From Telluria sp042683405 (GTDB lineage: Bacteria; Pseudomonadota; Gammaproteobacteria; Burkholderiales; Burkholderiaceae_D), in assembly GCF_042683405.1 (NCBI RefSeq), contig NZ_JBHUJS010000011.1, positions 186,001-250,000 on the forward strand: a stretch of DNA of 64,000 bases, in the 5' to 3' direction. A program made the translations under genes and the position numbers. The notes below the pieces were generated by a model, which was given only the letters and a program-made list of their open reading frames with translations, did not search any database and was not told where the DNA came from. Below, one piece after another: positions 33,026-42,016 of this stretch (position 1 is its first letter; every line of letters starts with the position of its first letter).

Positions 33026-35863
33026 TTAGTTCGCGAAGGCCGCTGCGGCCGGGGTGATGACGACCGACTCAGGCTTGATGCCCAGCTTCATGGAGCCGAT
33101 GACCTGGTCTTCGGCCAGGACGTCGGCGCTCTTGGCGCCGTCGTACTTGACCGGGCTGAAGGCGTCGGTGACCAGCGCTTGCTTGAGGCCGGCGGCGTCC
33201 TTGGTGATCATGACGACCGAGAGGTTCTTCGCCGACAGGTGCTTCCTGATGGCGGCGTTGACGTCGGCAACCGTCATCTTCGACAGGGCGTCGCGCATCA
33301 TCCGGGTGAATTCCGGCGTGCCGTACCACTGCGAGTCGAGCGCGTAGCCAAGCTGCTGGTCCTGGGTCGCGGTCATGACAAACACGTTCTTCATCAGGTA
33401 GTCGCGGGTGGTCTCGAAGTCCTGGGCGGTGAGGCCCTTGTCGACCAGTTTGCCCAGTTCGAACAGGGCGATGCGCAGCGCCATGTGCGCGTTCTCCGGC
33501 GCGACCGGACGGATCCAGACTTCGAACAGCTGCGCCTTGCGGCCCAGGTTCGGGCTCGGGAAGAACTGGAACATCCCGCGCGGGAACGCTTCGATGTAGG
33601 CGTAGTCGCCGTAGTTCATGCCGCGCAGTTCGCGGATGCGCTGGTACAGGTAGGAGTTGGAGGCGCGGTGCTCGCCCAGCCAGGTCTTGGCCAGCCACAG
33701 GGCAGGGAAGTCCGGGTGCGAACGCGTCACGGTCAGCGGCAGGCCGAACGAGATCGCGGTGGCGCGGGTGTTCTTTTCGATGATTTCGACTTCCAGGCCA
33801 TTCGGCATGCGGCCCTGCGGCACCGGGGTCGCCGGCAGTCCAGGTCCGGCCGCGAGGCGCGCCAGTTCGCGCTTGAGCGAGGCGGTCATCTCGTCGCTGA
33901 CGTCGCCCGAGATGCCGACGCGGACCGCGCCCTGGGTGTAGGCCTGCTTGTAGAAGGCCTTGACGTCGTCCAGCGTGATCGCGTCCAGCCCGGCGATGGT
34001 GCCCAGGACAGGGTGCGCGTAGCCGGTGCCGGCGAACACGTTGACCTGCAGGCGCTCCTTGCCGAATTCCTCTTCGTTGTTGTCCTTGAGGTCGAGCACG
34101 AGCGCATTCTTGTGCAGGTCCTTGAGGCGGCGGAAGTCTTCTTCGCGGAAGCCCGGGTCGACCAGCATCGGCATGGCGATGTCCAGGTACTGGTTCCAGT
34201 TGTCCTTGTGGGTGGAACCGGTAAAGGTGGTCATTTCCTTGTCGGTCTGGTCGTTGAAGCTGGCCGCCATCGGGAACATGGCCTTGGTGATGTCGGCGAA
34301 CTTCATGTCGCGCGAGCCGGCGGAGGCGACCATCGCGGCGGTCAGTGCGGCCAGGCCTTCCTTGCCCTTCGGATCATGCGCGGAACCGGCCGCGAAGACC
34401 AGCTTGAAGCGGATCTGCGGTAGGGTCGACTTCTGCACCAGCACGTCGAACTTGCCTTCGCCCGCTACGCTGGCCATGGAGGACAGCTTTGGGAGTTGCG
34501 ACATCGCTGCCGGCATCGGCTCGCTCGACAGCGTGGTGACAACCATGTTGGCGTCGGTCAGGTACTTGTTCGCTGCAGCCTGCAGGTCCTGCGGGGTGAG
34601 CGAGTCGACCACGCGGTAGTAGTTGTTCAGGGTGCCGTACGAGCGGTTGTAGTGGACGTACGAGGCCAGCGTGCTGGCGATCTGCTCGGTGTTGTCGAGC
34701 GAGCGGATCAGGGCGTACTTCTGGGCGGACTTGGCGTCGGCCAGTTCCTTGGCGGAGACCGGGCGGGTGCGGGCGTCGGCGACGGTCTTCATGATCGCGT
34801 CGCGCACGTACAGGGCGTCATCGAGCTTCTTCACGCGCGCGCCGATGGTGGCCAGGGTCGGGTCCACGCGCGGCGGGGTGAAGTCGAACAGCTGGTCGAC
34901 CTTCTGCTCGTCCTGCACCAGGCGCTTGTACAGCGGGGAGGTGCGGCCGAACTGCAGCGACAGCAGCATCGACAGCGCGGCCTGGTCCTTCTGCTTGTCG
35001 GAGAATGCCGGCGAGCGGAACGCCACGGTGACGACCGGCAGGGTCTTGGTCTGCCAGTTCACGTGGGTGTAGATCGGGCCTTTGGCCGGCGGCTCTGCCG
35101 GCACGCTGGCCTTGTAGCTGCCCGGTTTCCAGTTGCCCCAGTATTTTTCGACCATCGCGATCGCTTTCTTCGGCTCGACGTCGCCGGCGATGATCACGGT
35201 GGTGCGCTCGGGACGGTACCAGCGGTCGAAGAAGACCTTGGAGTACGCGTACTGGTTGGGCATGTCCTCGATGTCCTTCAGGAAGCCCATCGTGGTGTGC
35301 TTGTAGGTGTGCGTGCTGTACGCGGCGTTGCGCTGCGCTTCGAGCAGCTTGGACATCGGGTTGGCACTGTTCTTGTTGTACTCGCCCAGCACGGCGCGCG
35401 ATTCGGTCTTGAAGACGGCTTCAGGGTAGTCCAGGTTCTGGAAGCGGTCTGCCTCGACTTTCAGCACCGTTTCCAGGTCTTCCTTGGCAAAGGTGGTGTG
35501 GTAGTTGGTCAGGTCGTCGCTGGTGTAGGCGTTCTGGCGCGCGCCGGCCTTGGTGATGATGTCCTGGTATTTCTCGGGCGGGTAGGCTTTGGTCCCGCGG
35601 AACATCATGTGTTCGAAGAAGTGCGCGAAGCCGGATTTGCCCGGTTCGATTTCATTGCGCGAGCCCGTCTGCACCGGAATCTGCACCGAGACGATGTTCG
35701 GGAAGCCGGTCGGCACGACGATGATCTTCAGGCCGTTCGGCAGGGTCTTTTCCGTCGCCGTGAAAGGCAGCACGTCGCTCCTGGCCGGCGCGGGCGTGGC
35801 GGCCCAGGCGCTCGAGAACAGTACCGGCAGGGCCGCCAGTACGAGGGATGTGATTCTTGGCAC
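33026..35863 (-). CDS. M16 family zinc metallopeptidase (pitrilysin type), exported
   Basis: A 945-residue periplasmic protease with a signal peptide (MPRITSLVLAALPVLFSSAWA). The N-terminal half has the inverted zinc motif HFFEH (H81, E84, H85) and the third ligand E161 in LGEYNK, 76 residues later, as in the family. The C-terminal half is an inactive M16-like lobe. Such proteins degrade peptides or processed signal fragments in the periplasm. The gene is monocistronic as far as visible and faces the DGC gene across a 133-base gap. Length and motif spacing fit an active two-lobe enzyme. Confidence 0.94.
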   Translation of the reverse strand: MPRITSLVLAALPVLFSSAWAATPAPARSDVLPFTATEKTLPNGLKIIVVPTGFPNIVSVQIPVQTGSRNEIEPGKSGFAHFFEHMMFRGTKAYPPEKYQDIITKAGARQNAYTSDDLTNYHTTFAKEDLETVLKVEADRFQNLDYPEAVFKTESRAVLGEYNKNSANPMSKLLEAQRNAAYSTHTYKHTTMGFLKDIEDMPNQYAYSKVFFDRWYRPERTTVIIAGDVEPKKAIAMVEKYWGNWKPGSYKASVPAEPPAKGPIYTHVNWQTKTLPVVTVAFRSPAFSDKQKDQAALSMLLSLQFGRTSPLYKRLVQDEQKVDQLFDFTPPRVDPTLATIGARVKKLDDALYVRDAIMKTVADARTRPVSAKELADAKSAQKYALIRSLDNTEQIASTLASYVHYNRSYGTLNNYYRVVDSLTPQDLQAAANKYLTDANMVVTTLSSEPMPAAMSQLPKLSSMASVAGEGKFDVLVQKSTLPQIRFKLVFAAGSAHDPKGKEGLAALTAAMVASAGSRDMKFADITKAMFPMAASFNDQTDKEMTTFTGSTHKDNWNQYLDIAMPMLVDPGFREEDFRRLKDLHKNALVLDLKDNNEEEFGKERLQVNVFAGTGYAHPVLGTIAGLDAITLDDVKAFYKQAYTQGAVRVGISGDVSDEMTASLKRELARLAAGPGLPATPVPQGRMPNGLEVEIIEKNTRATAISFGLPLTVTRSHPDFPALWLAKTWLGEHRASNSYLYQRIRELRGMNYGDYAYIEAFPRGMFQFFPSPNLGRKAQLFEVWIRPVAPENAHMALRIALFELGKLVDKGLTAQDFETTRDYLMKNVFVMTATQDQQLGYALDSQWYGTPEFTRMMRDALSKMTVADVNAAIRKHLSAKNLSVVMITKDAAGLKQALVTDAFSPVKYDGAKSADVLAEDQVIGSMKLGIKPESVVITPAAAAFAN

Positions 35864-35996
35864 GATGCCTCCTTATATTTGTGTGGCGCAAAGGATAAGG
35901 GAATCGCCACACAAATGACAGCGTGCATTGTTGTTTTTACGGTGTATGCATGGGTATGTACAGAGAGCCGATCCGCACGGATAGTTCCCCCGCAGA

Positions 35997-36974
35997 TCAG
36001 GCCATTTCGGCCTGGGGCAGGCTGATGCGGTTGCGGCCCAGGTGCTTGGCCCGGTACAGCGCGGCGTCGGCAATGCCCACCAGTTCATGCGCGTCCATGC
36101 CGCTGGCGTCGAGCGCGGTGGCTGCGCCGATCGACACCGTCACCAGGCGCTGCGGCGAGAGCGGGTTGGGCAGCTGCATCCGCTCCACCCGGCGCCGGAT
36201 CCGCTCCGCCACCACGGCGGCGCCCTTGAGCGATTCGTTGGGCAGGATCACGGCAAACTCCTCGCCGCCGTATCGCGCGACCAGGTCGTTGGTGCGCATC
36301 TCGCTCGAGACGGCGCTGGCGATGCGGCGCAGGCAGTCGTCGCCGCCCAGGTGGCCGTTGGCGTCGTTGTACTGCTTGAAGTTGTCCACGTCCACCATCA
36401 GCAGCGACAGCGGCTGCTTGTGCCGCTGCGCGCGCGCCCATTCGGCCTGCAGGGTGTCGTCGAAGCAGCGGCGGTTGGCCAGCCCGGTCAGCGCGTCGCG
36501 CCGCGCCAGCAATTCCAGGGCTGCGCGGGCGTCGCGCTCGTCGGTCATGTCGCGCAGGGTTTGCACGACGGCGACCAGTTCGCCGTCGTCGTCGAGGATG
36601 GGGCTGGCATCGGCGGCAAGGTAGCGGCGCTGGCCGGCGCGGGGCATGTCGCACCAGTTCTCGGCCCGCAGGTGCGAGCCGCGCGTCAAGCCTGCCGCGT
36701 CGCAGGGCATGCTGTGTCGCGGATACAGGATGCCGATCTCGTCGGTGCGGTTCTGGACCACCAGGTCCGCCAGGGTTGGGCGCGGTGCCTGGTAGAAGCT
36801 GCGCCAGTGTTCGCGCGTGCCGACCATTTCGCCGGCCGGCACGTGGGTCAGGTCTTCGCAGGCCCGGTTCCAGATCACCACTTTGCAGTCCGGGTCGATG
36901 ACGAAGGCGGGGACCGCCAGCCGCTCCATGAGCCTGCCTGCGAAGTCGTCGATGGTGCTATTTATTAAGGTCAT
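35997..36974 (-). CDS. PAS domain diguanylate cyclase
   Basis: A 325-residue cytoplasmic protein. An N-terminal PAS-like domain (AVPAFVIDPDCKVVIWNRACEDLTHV) reads an unknown signal. The GGDEF domain has the active motif GGEEF at 236-240, metal site DVDNFKQYND, and an inhibitory I-site RTND at 227-230, exactly five residues upstream. It therefore should make cyclic di-GMP and be feedback-inhibited. Cyclic di-GMP generally promotes exopolysaccharide and biofilm formation, relevant to the locus at 50-64 kb. It is 84 bases downstream of a kinase gene on the same strand and may be co-transcribed with it. Confidence 0.94.
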   Translation of the reverse strand: MTLINSTIDDFAGRLMERLAVPAFVIDPDCKVVIWNRACEDLTHVPAGEMVGTREHWRSFYQAPRPTLADLVVQNRTDEIGILYPRHSMPCDAAGLTRGSHLRAENWCDMPRAGQRRYLAADASPILDDDGELVAVVQTLRDMTDERDARAALELLARRDALTGLANRRCFDDTLQAEWARAQRHKQPLSLLMVDVDNFKQYNDANGHLGGDDCLRRIASAVSSEMRTNDLVARYGGEEFAVILPNESLKGAAVVAERIRRRVERMQLPNPLSPQRLVTVSIGAATALDASGMDAHELVGIADAALYRAKHLGRNRISLPQAEMA

Positions 36975-37058
36975 ATTCTGTCCGTTGGGCGAAGATTGGC
37001 ACCGGGTAGGTTTCGATTCTGCCGTGCAAGTCTCGCGTAGTATTGATCTTGGGCAATG

Positions 37059-37679
37059 TTAGTGAGCGCGGGGGATCGACACGGTGACGCAGGTGCCGCC
37101 GCCTCCCTTGCTGTCGATGGCAAGGCTGCCGCCGGCCCCGCGGATACGCTCGCGCATCCCGTGCAGCCCGCAGGCCCCGGGCGACAACACGGGCCCGATG
37201 CCGATCCCGTCGTCCTGGACCCGCAGGGTCAGTCCGTTATCGGCATCCGCGTCCAGGTCGACCTGCACCTGGCTGGCCTTGGCGTGGCGCGCCACGTTGG
37301 CCAGCAGTTCCTGCAGCGTCCTGAACACCACGATGCCCGCGCTCGGGGTGACGTCGTCCAGTTGCGGCGTGATCTGCAGCCGGTGTCCCACCCCGGTTAC
37401 GCGCGAAAAGTCGTCCAGCTGTCGCTGCACCGCGTCGCTCAGACCCGTTTCCAGCGCCGGCGTGCGCAAGTCGTGGATGATGGCGCGCAGGGAAAGCATG
37501 GTGGCGTCGACATGGCGGATCAGCTGATCGACCTGGCCGCCAAGCGGGCCGGCGATGCTGTCGCACAGCCGGCTCAGTTCCAGCTTGAGCACGAGCAGGC
37601 TCTGGCCAAGGTCGTCATGGATGTCACGGGCGATGCGCTGCCTTTCATGGTCACGGGCTTCACGGGCGGATGGCTTCAT
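37059..37679 (-). CDS. Soluble NarX/DegS-type sensor histidine kinase
   Basis: A 206-residue kinase without membrane helices. The HisKA_3 phosphoacceptor is H21 in RQRIARDIHDDLGQSLL. The ATPase domain shows LQELLANVARHAKASQV, DDGIGIGP and GLHGMRERIRGAGGSL, then GTCVTVSIP. It lacks the usual N-terminal sensor and a partner regulator, so it is either fed by another sensor or is a truncated form. The gene is immediately upstream of the diguanylate cyclase gene on the same strand. Confidence 0.88.
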   Translation of the reverse strand: MKPSAREARDHERQRIARDIHDDLGQSLLVLKLELSRLCDSIAGPLGGQVDQLIRHVDATMLSLRAIIHDLRTPALETGLSDAVQRQLDDFSRVTGVGHRLQITPQLDDVTPSAGIVVFRTLQELLANVARHAKASQVQVDLDADADNGLTLRVQDDGIGIGPVLSPGACGLHGMRERIRGAGGSLAIDSKGGGGTCVTVSIPRAH

Positions 37680-37824
37680 GGGCTCTCCTTTGTAGGACCT
37701 GTCTTACAACGTTACCGTTGCCGTGCGGAAGCTACTTTGTGATATCGCAAGCCAGCGGCAATTACGCCGCCACCCGGATCGCGTTATAATGGCCGGTTGA
37801 TCGATTGCGGCAGGCGGCGTACAA

Positions 37825-38460
37825 GTGACTTACAGCATCAAAGAAATGTTCTACACCTTGCAGGGGGAAGGCGCGCATGCCGGCCGCCCGGCGGTGTTTT
37901 GCCGTTTTTCCGGCTGTAACCTGTGGACCGGCCGCGAGGACGACCGAGCCAGCGCCATTTGCCAGTTCTGCGACACCGACTTCGTGGGCACGGACGGCGA
38001 AGGCGGCGGCAAGTTTCGCGATGCCGCATCGCTGGCCGCGCGTATCGACAGCCTGTGGCCGCAGTCGCATCCAATCAACAAGTACGTGGTCCTTACCGGC
38101 GGCGAACCGCTGCTCCAGCTGGACGCCCCGCTGATCGAAGCAATGCACGCGCGCGGTTTCACGATTGCGATCGAAACCAACGGCACGCTGCCGGTCCCGC
38201 CGGGCGTGGACTGGGTGTGCGTGAGCCCGAAGATGGGTTCGACCCTCGTGGTGGGCAAAGGCAACGAGATCAAGGTCGTGATCCCGCAGGCGAACCAGGA
38301 TCTTGCTGCCTACGAGCACCTGGAGTTCGACAATTTCTTCGTGCAGCCGATGGACGGCCCGCTGGCCGCTTTCAACACTACGCTGGCGATCGAGACCTGC
38401 AAGCGCAACCCCAAGTGGAAGCTGAGCATCCAGACCCACAAACTCCTACAGATTCCTTAA
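37825..38460 (+). CDS. queE: 7-carboxy-7-deazaguanine synthase
   Basis: A 211-residue radical SAM enzyme that turns 6-carboxytetrahydropterin into 7-carboxy-7-deazaguanine in queuosine biosynthesis. The iron-sulfur cysteines are C31, C46 and C49, a CX14CX2C spacing known from the proteobacterial QueE type rather than CX3CX2C. Other features are TLQGEGAHAGRPAVFCRFSG at the start and LTGGEPLLQLDAPL. The start is a GTG at 37825; AGGCGG lies upstream. It is followed by queD and tadA in the same direction, 3 bases separating it from queD. Confidence 0.95.
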   Translation: MTYSIKEMFYTLQGEGAHAGRPAVFCRFSGCNLWTGREDDRASAICQFCDTDFVGTDGEGGGKFRDAASLAARIDSLWPQSHPINKYVVLTGGEPLLQLDAPLIEAMHARGFTIAIETNGTLPVPPGVDWVCVSPKMGSTLVVGKGNEIKVVIPQANQDLAAYEHLEFDNFFVQPMDGPLAAFNTTLAIETCKRNPKWKLSIQTHKLLQIP

Positions 38461-38463
38461 GCA

Positions 38464-38913
38464 ATGCTGACCATTACCCGCAAGCTCGAATTCGATGCCG
38501 GCCACCGGATTCCAGACCACAAGAGCCAGTGCCGCAACCTGCACGGGCACCGCTACACCCTCGAGATCACCCTGGTCGGCAATGTGATCGAGCAGGAAGG
38601 CAGCTCGGACAACGGCATGATCATGGACTTCTCCGATATCAAGGCGCTGGCCAAGCAGCACCTGGTGGACGTGTGGGACCATGCGTTCCTGGTGTACGAG
38701 AAGGATGTTCCAGTGCGCGAATTCCTCGCCTCCATGCCCGATCACAAGACGGTCGTGATCGACCGCATCCCGACCGTGGAGAACCTGGCGCGCACCGCAT
38801 GGGATATCCTGCGCGCGGCCTACAAGGACCGCTACGGGACCGGCCTGCACCTGCACAAGCTGGTGCTGCACGAGACGCCAAACTGCTGGGCAGAGATCGT
38901 TGAAGACGCCTGA
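38464..38913 (+). CDS. queD: 6-carboxytetrahydropterin synthase
   Basis: A 149-residue enzyme of the PTPS family making 6-carboxytetrahydropterin from dihydroneopterin triphosphate, the step before QueE. The zinc and catalytic residues sit in FDAGHRIPDHKSQCRNLHGHRYTLEI (Cys plus the three His), and MDFSDIKALAKQHLVDVWDHAFL and LHETPNCWAEI are typical. It starts 3 bases after the queE stop and overlaps tadA by 14 bases, so the three genes form one operon. Confidence 0.95.
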   Translation: MLTITRKLEFDAGHRIPDHKSQCRNLHGHRYTLEITLVGNVIEQEGSSDNGMIMDFSDIKALAKQHLVDVWDHAFLVYEKDVPVREFLASMPDHKTVVIDRIPTVENLARTAWDILRAAYKDRYGTGLHLHKLVLHETPNCWAEIVEDA

Positions 38914-39394
38914 AGACTTCATGCGCCTGGCGCTGGCCGAGGCCGACAAGGCCTGGGCGCTGGGTGAAGTGCCGGTAGGGGCGGTGGTGGTGCGCGATGG
39001 CGAAGTGATCGCCACCGGCTTCAACCAGCCGATCGGCACGCATGATCCGACAGCCCACGCGGAGATCGTGGCGCTGCGGGCCGCGGCCGCAAAGCTGGGC
39101 AACTACCGCCTGCCGGGCTGCGAACTGTACGTCACGCTGGAACCGTGCGCCATGTGCTCCGGCGCCATGATGCATGCGCGCCTGGCCCGCATCGTGTACG
39201 GCGCGCCCGACCCCAAGACGGGCGCCTGCGGCTCCGTGGTGGACATGTTCGCCAATGAGACGCTGAACCACCACGCCCAGGTCGAAGGCGGCATCCTGGC
39301 CGAGGAAACCGGCAATATGCTCAGGCGTTTCTTTGCGGAACGCAGGGCGCTCGCCGCCGCGGCAAGGCGCGCACCGGAAGCCGCACCGGACTAA
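38900..39394 (+). CDS. tadA: tRNA adenosine(34) deaminase
   Basis: A 164-residue zinc deaminase that converts the wobble adenosine of tRNA-Arg(ACG) to inosine. The active site is THDPTAHAEIVALR with the proton-shuttling Glu, and the zinc cysteines are in LEPCAMCSGAMMHARL. A TTG start at 38900, overlapping queD, gives MKTPEDFMRLALAEADKA, close to the usual short leader before FMRLAL; ATG 38921 would trim it. The C-terminus has an Ala-rich tail (AAAARRAPEAAPD) of no known role. TadA is essential in most bacteria. Confidence 0.94.
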   Translation: MKTPEDFMRLALAEADKAWALGEVPVGAVVVRDGEVIATGFNQPIGTHDPTAHAEIVALRAAAAKLGNYRLPGCELYVTLEPCAMCSGAMMHARLARIVYGAPDPKTGACGSVVDMFANETLNHHAQVEGGILAEETGNMLRRFFAERRALAAAARRAPEAAPD

Positions 39395-39546
39395 GCAAAA
39401 AAGCAAAAACTGGTATCCTCGATCGCATCGATCGGGGAGGCCGTCTTGCTGCCGCGTTTCCATATTCCTGCCGTTTTCACCAGCGTCGCCGCGCCGGCAA
39501 GCCCGCCCGCGCGCGCCTTCTCGTCCCATGACCCCAGGTGGCGCCG

Positions 39547-41088
39547 ATGGACTACCTGAGCGGCCTGAACGCCAGCTTCCTGCACCTCGAAACGCCTTCC
39601 GTGCCGATGCACGCAGGCAGCCTGTTGATGCTGGACGTGCCCGACGAACGGCGCACCGGTTTCCTCGACGAGCTGCAACGCTACGTCACCACGCGCATGC
39701 CGGCCGTTCCCCTGTTGACCCGCAAGCTCCAGCCGATCCCGTTCGGCCTGTCCAATCCGGTCTGGATCACGGACGAGAACGTAGACCTGGACCATCACGT
39801 GCGCAGCCACACGCTGGCGGGCGAGGGCAGCATGCACGACCTGGAACGCCTGGTGGCGACGCTGCACGCGGTGCCGCTCGACCGCAGCCGCCCGCTGTGG
39901 GAACTGCACCTGGTGGATGGCCTCAAGGAAGGCAGGCTGGCGCTGTACGCCAAGTTCCACCATGCGGCGCTCGAAGGGATCGGCGCGACCGCGATCATGC
40001 AGGCGCTCGCCGAAACCGTGCCGGGCGCCGGCAGCGCCGCTCCCGCGGACAAGGCGGCACCAGCGCCAGGCCATGCACCAGGTCCGATGTCGCTGCTGGC
40101 GTCGTCGCTGGCGCATGCCGTCGGCCAGGCCTTCGACATGGCGCGCCATATGCCGGAAGGGCTGCGCACGATGGCATCGATGCGCGGGCGGATGCCTTCG
40201 GCCGCGCCGCGCACACCCTTCAATGTGTCGGTCGGCGCCGAGCGCGTCTTCGCCACGCTGCAACTGCCGCTGGACGAGCTTTCGCTCGCCGCGCGCGCGT
40301 ATGCCGGCACGGTCAACGACGCGCTGCTGGCGGTTGTCGATGGCGCGCTGCGCCGATACCTGCAGGCGCATGGCGCAACGCCGGACCGCGCACTGGTCGC
40401 GGCGGTACCGGTCAGCCTGCGCGAGCGCGACGGCGGGCATTTGTCCAGCCAGGTCAGCCTGTGGCGCACCGAGCTGGCGACCGCGATGCCCGATGCCGGC
40501 TCGCGCATGCGCGCCATCGTCCATCACACCCACGCCATGCGCTCGGAGGTCTCGACGCTGCGGCCGCTGGTCCTGTCGGACTTCCCAGGCCTGGGCGTGC
40601 CCTGGATGATGGGCGGCGCAGCCATGGTGGCCGAGCATGCGCGCCTGGCCGAAAACATGCCGCCGCTGGCCAATCTCATCGTCTCCCACGTCGCAGGACC
40701 GGCGCATCCGCCCCATATCGCAGGCGCGGGCGTGCTCGCCACCTATCCGGTGTCGATCGTCACGCATGGGCTGGCGCTCAACATCACCGCGCAAAGCTGC
40801 TGCGACATGCTCGATATCGGCATCGTCGCCGCGGCCGTTGCCGTGCCGGACGTGCAGCGGCTGGTGGACGACCTGCGCGCGGCGCACGCGGAACTGCTGG
40901 CCGCGGCGCGGGCGCTGGAACCCGAGCCGCTGCCGGATACTGACAGTGCCCATGAGGGCAAAACCACAGCCGGCAAGGCCGGCGAGTCCGCTGCGGCAGG
41001 GCCACCTCCGGCGTCCGCAGGCGCGGCGCGCCGCAACGGCGGCGCTGCTCCCGCGGCAAGCCGCGGCGCACGCAGCAAGCGAGGTTGA
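39547..41088 (+). CDS. WS/DGAT-type acyltransferase, variant active site
   Basis: A 513-residue protein of the wax ester synthase/acyl-CoA:diacylglycerol acyltransferase family, which makes storage triacylglycerols or wax esters. Landmarks are MDYLSGLNASFLHLETPSVPMHAG, PLDRSRPLWELHLVDGL and the C-terminal NLIVSHVAGPAHPPHIAGAGV. The catalytic motif, normally HHxxxDG, is HHAALEG here (H138, H139, E143, G144), a conservative Asp-to-Glu change. The last ~50 residues are an Ala/Gly/Pro-rich tail of low complexity. AGGTGG precedes ATG 39547. The hydrolase gene begins 1 base after its stop, so the pair may act on the same lipids. Confidence 0.85.
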   Translation: MDYLSGLNASFLHLETPSVPMHAGSLLMLDVPDERRTGFLDELQRYVTTRMPAVPLLTRKLQPIPFGLSNPVWITDENVDLDHHVRSHTLAGEGSMHDLERLVATLHAVPLDRSRPLWELHLVDGLKEGRLALYAKFHHAALEGIGATAIMQALAETVPGAGSAAPADKAAPAPGHAPGPMSLLASSLAHAVGQAFDMARHMPEGLRTMASMRGRMPSAAPRTPFNVSVGAERVFATLQLPLDELSLAARAYAGTVNDALLAVVDGALRRYLQAHGATPDRALVAAVPVSLRERDGGHLSSQVSLWRTELATAMPDAGSRMRAIVHHTHAMRSEVSTLRPLVLSDFPGLGVPWMMGGAAMVAEHARLAENMPPLANLIVSHVAGPAHPPHIAGAGVLATYPVSIVTHGLALNITAQSCCDMLDIGIVAAAVAVPDVQRLVDDLRAAHAELLAAARALEPEPLPDTDSAHEGKTTAGKAGESAAAGPPPASAGAARRNGGAAPAASRGARSKRG

Positions 41089-41089
41089 C

Positions 41090-42016
41090 GTGCCCATCGC
41101 CAAAGCAAACGGCATCGAAATCGCCTACGAAACCACGGGCGATCCGCGCGGAACGCCCTTGCTGCTGGTGATGGGACTCGGGATGCAGCTGACGGCCTGG
41201 CCCGACGACTTCGTCGACGGCCTGGCGGAGCTGGGCTTTTATGTGATCCGCTACGATCATCGGGATTGCGGGCTCTCCACCAAGTTCGACAAGGCCGGGA
41301 CGCCCAGCCTGTTCTTCACATGGCTCAAGTCGCGTATCGGCTGGCGCATGGGCGCGCCCTACCTGCTGGACGACATGGCGGACGATGCGCTCGGACTGCT
41401 GGACTGGCTGCGCGTCCCGCAAGCGCACGTGGTCGGCGTGTCCATGGGAGGAATGATCGCGCAGGTGCTGGCAGCACGCCATCCAGAGCGGGTGTTAAGC
41501 CTGACGTCGATGATGTCCACCACCGGGCGCCGTTCGCTGCCGGGCCCGGCCCGCGCGGTGCGCGAGGTCCTCATGCGCGCGCCTAGGCATGCCATGAACC
41601 GGCGCGGCGTGATCGAGCACATGGTGGAGGTGCTGCATGCGATCGGCAGCCCGTCGTATCCGACGCCCGATGCGGTGCTGCGCCAGCGTGTGACGCGGGC
41701 GATCGAGCGCAATATCTGCCCCGGCGGGGTGCTACGGCAGCTGGCCGCCATCACGGCCTCGGGCGAGCGCTGCGCCCTGCTGCAGAAGCTGCGCGTGCGC
41801 ACGCTGGTGATCCATGGCGCGGCCGACCCGCTGGTGCCGCTCGAATGCGGCATCGACACCGCCAGCCAGGTCGAGGGAGCGCAGCTGGAAGTCATCGAAG
41901 GCATGGGTCACGACATTCCGTCGCCGCTGGTGGAAAGGCTGGTTGCCTTGATCGACGCACATGCGCACGGTAAGATGGCGTTTGACCCAATCGTCCGCCT
42001 CTTCGAAAAACAGTGA
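41090..42016 (+). CDS. Alpha/beta hydrolase
   Basis: A 308-residue alpha/beta hydrolase. It starts at GTG 41090, with GAGG 5 bases upstream inside the end of the acyltransferase gene. The oxyanion segment is VMGLGMQLTAWP, the nucleophile elbow is GVSMGGM, the acid is in HGAADPLVP, and the histidine in EGMGHDIP. So the Ser-Asp-His triad is intact. Substrate unknown; coupling to the WS/DGAT gene suggests a lipid ester. It overlaps the LD-carboxypeptidase gene by 4 bases. Confidence 0.88.
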   Translation: MPIAKANGIEIAYETTGDPRGTPLLLVMGLGMQLTAWPDDFVDGLAELGFYVIRYDHRDCGLSTKFDKAGTPSLFFTWLKSRIGWRMGAPYLLDDMADDALGLLDWLRVPQAHVVGVSMGGMIAQVLAARHPERVLSLTSMMSTTGRRSLPGPARAVREVLMRAPRHAMNRRGVIEHMVEVLHAIGSPSYPTPDAVLRQRVTRAIERNICPGGVLRQLAAITASGERCALLQKLRVRTLVIHGAADPLVPLECGIDTASQVEGAQLEVIEGMGHDIPSPLVERLVALIDAHAHGKMAFDPIVRLFEKQ

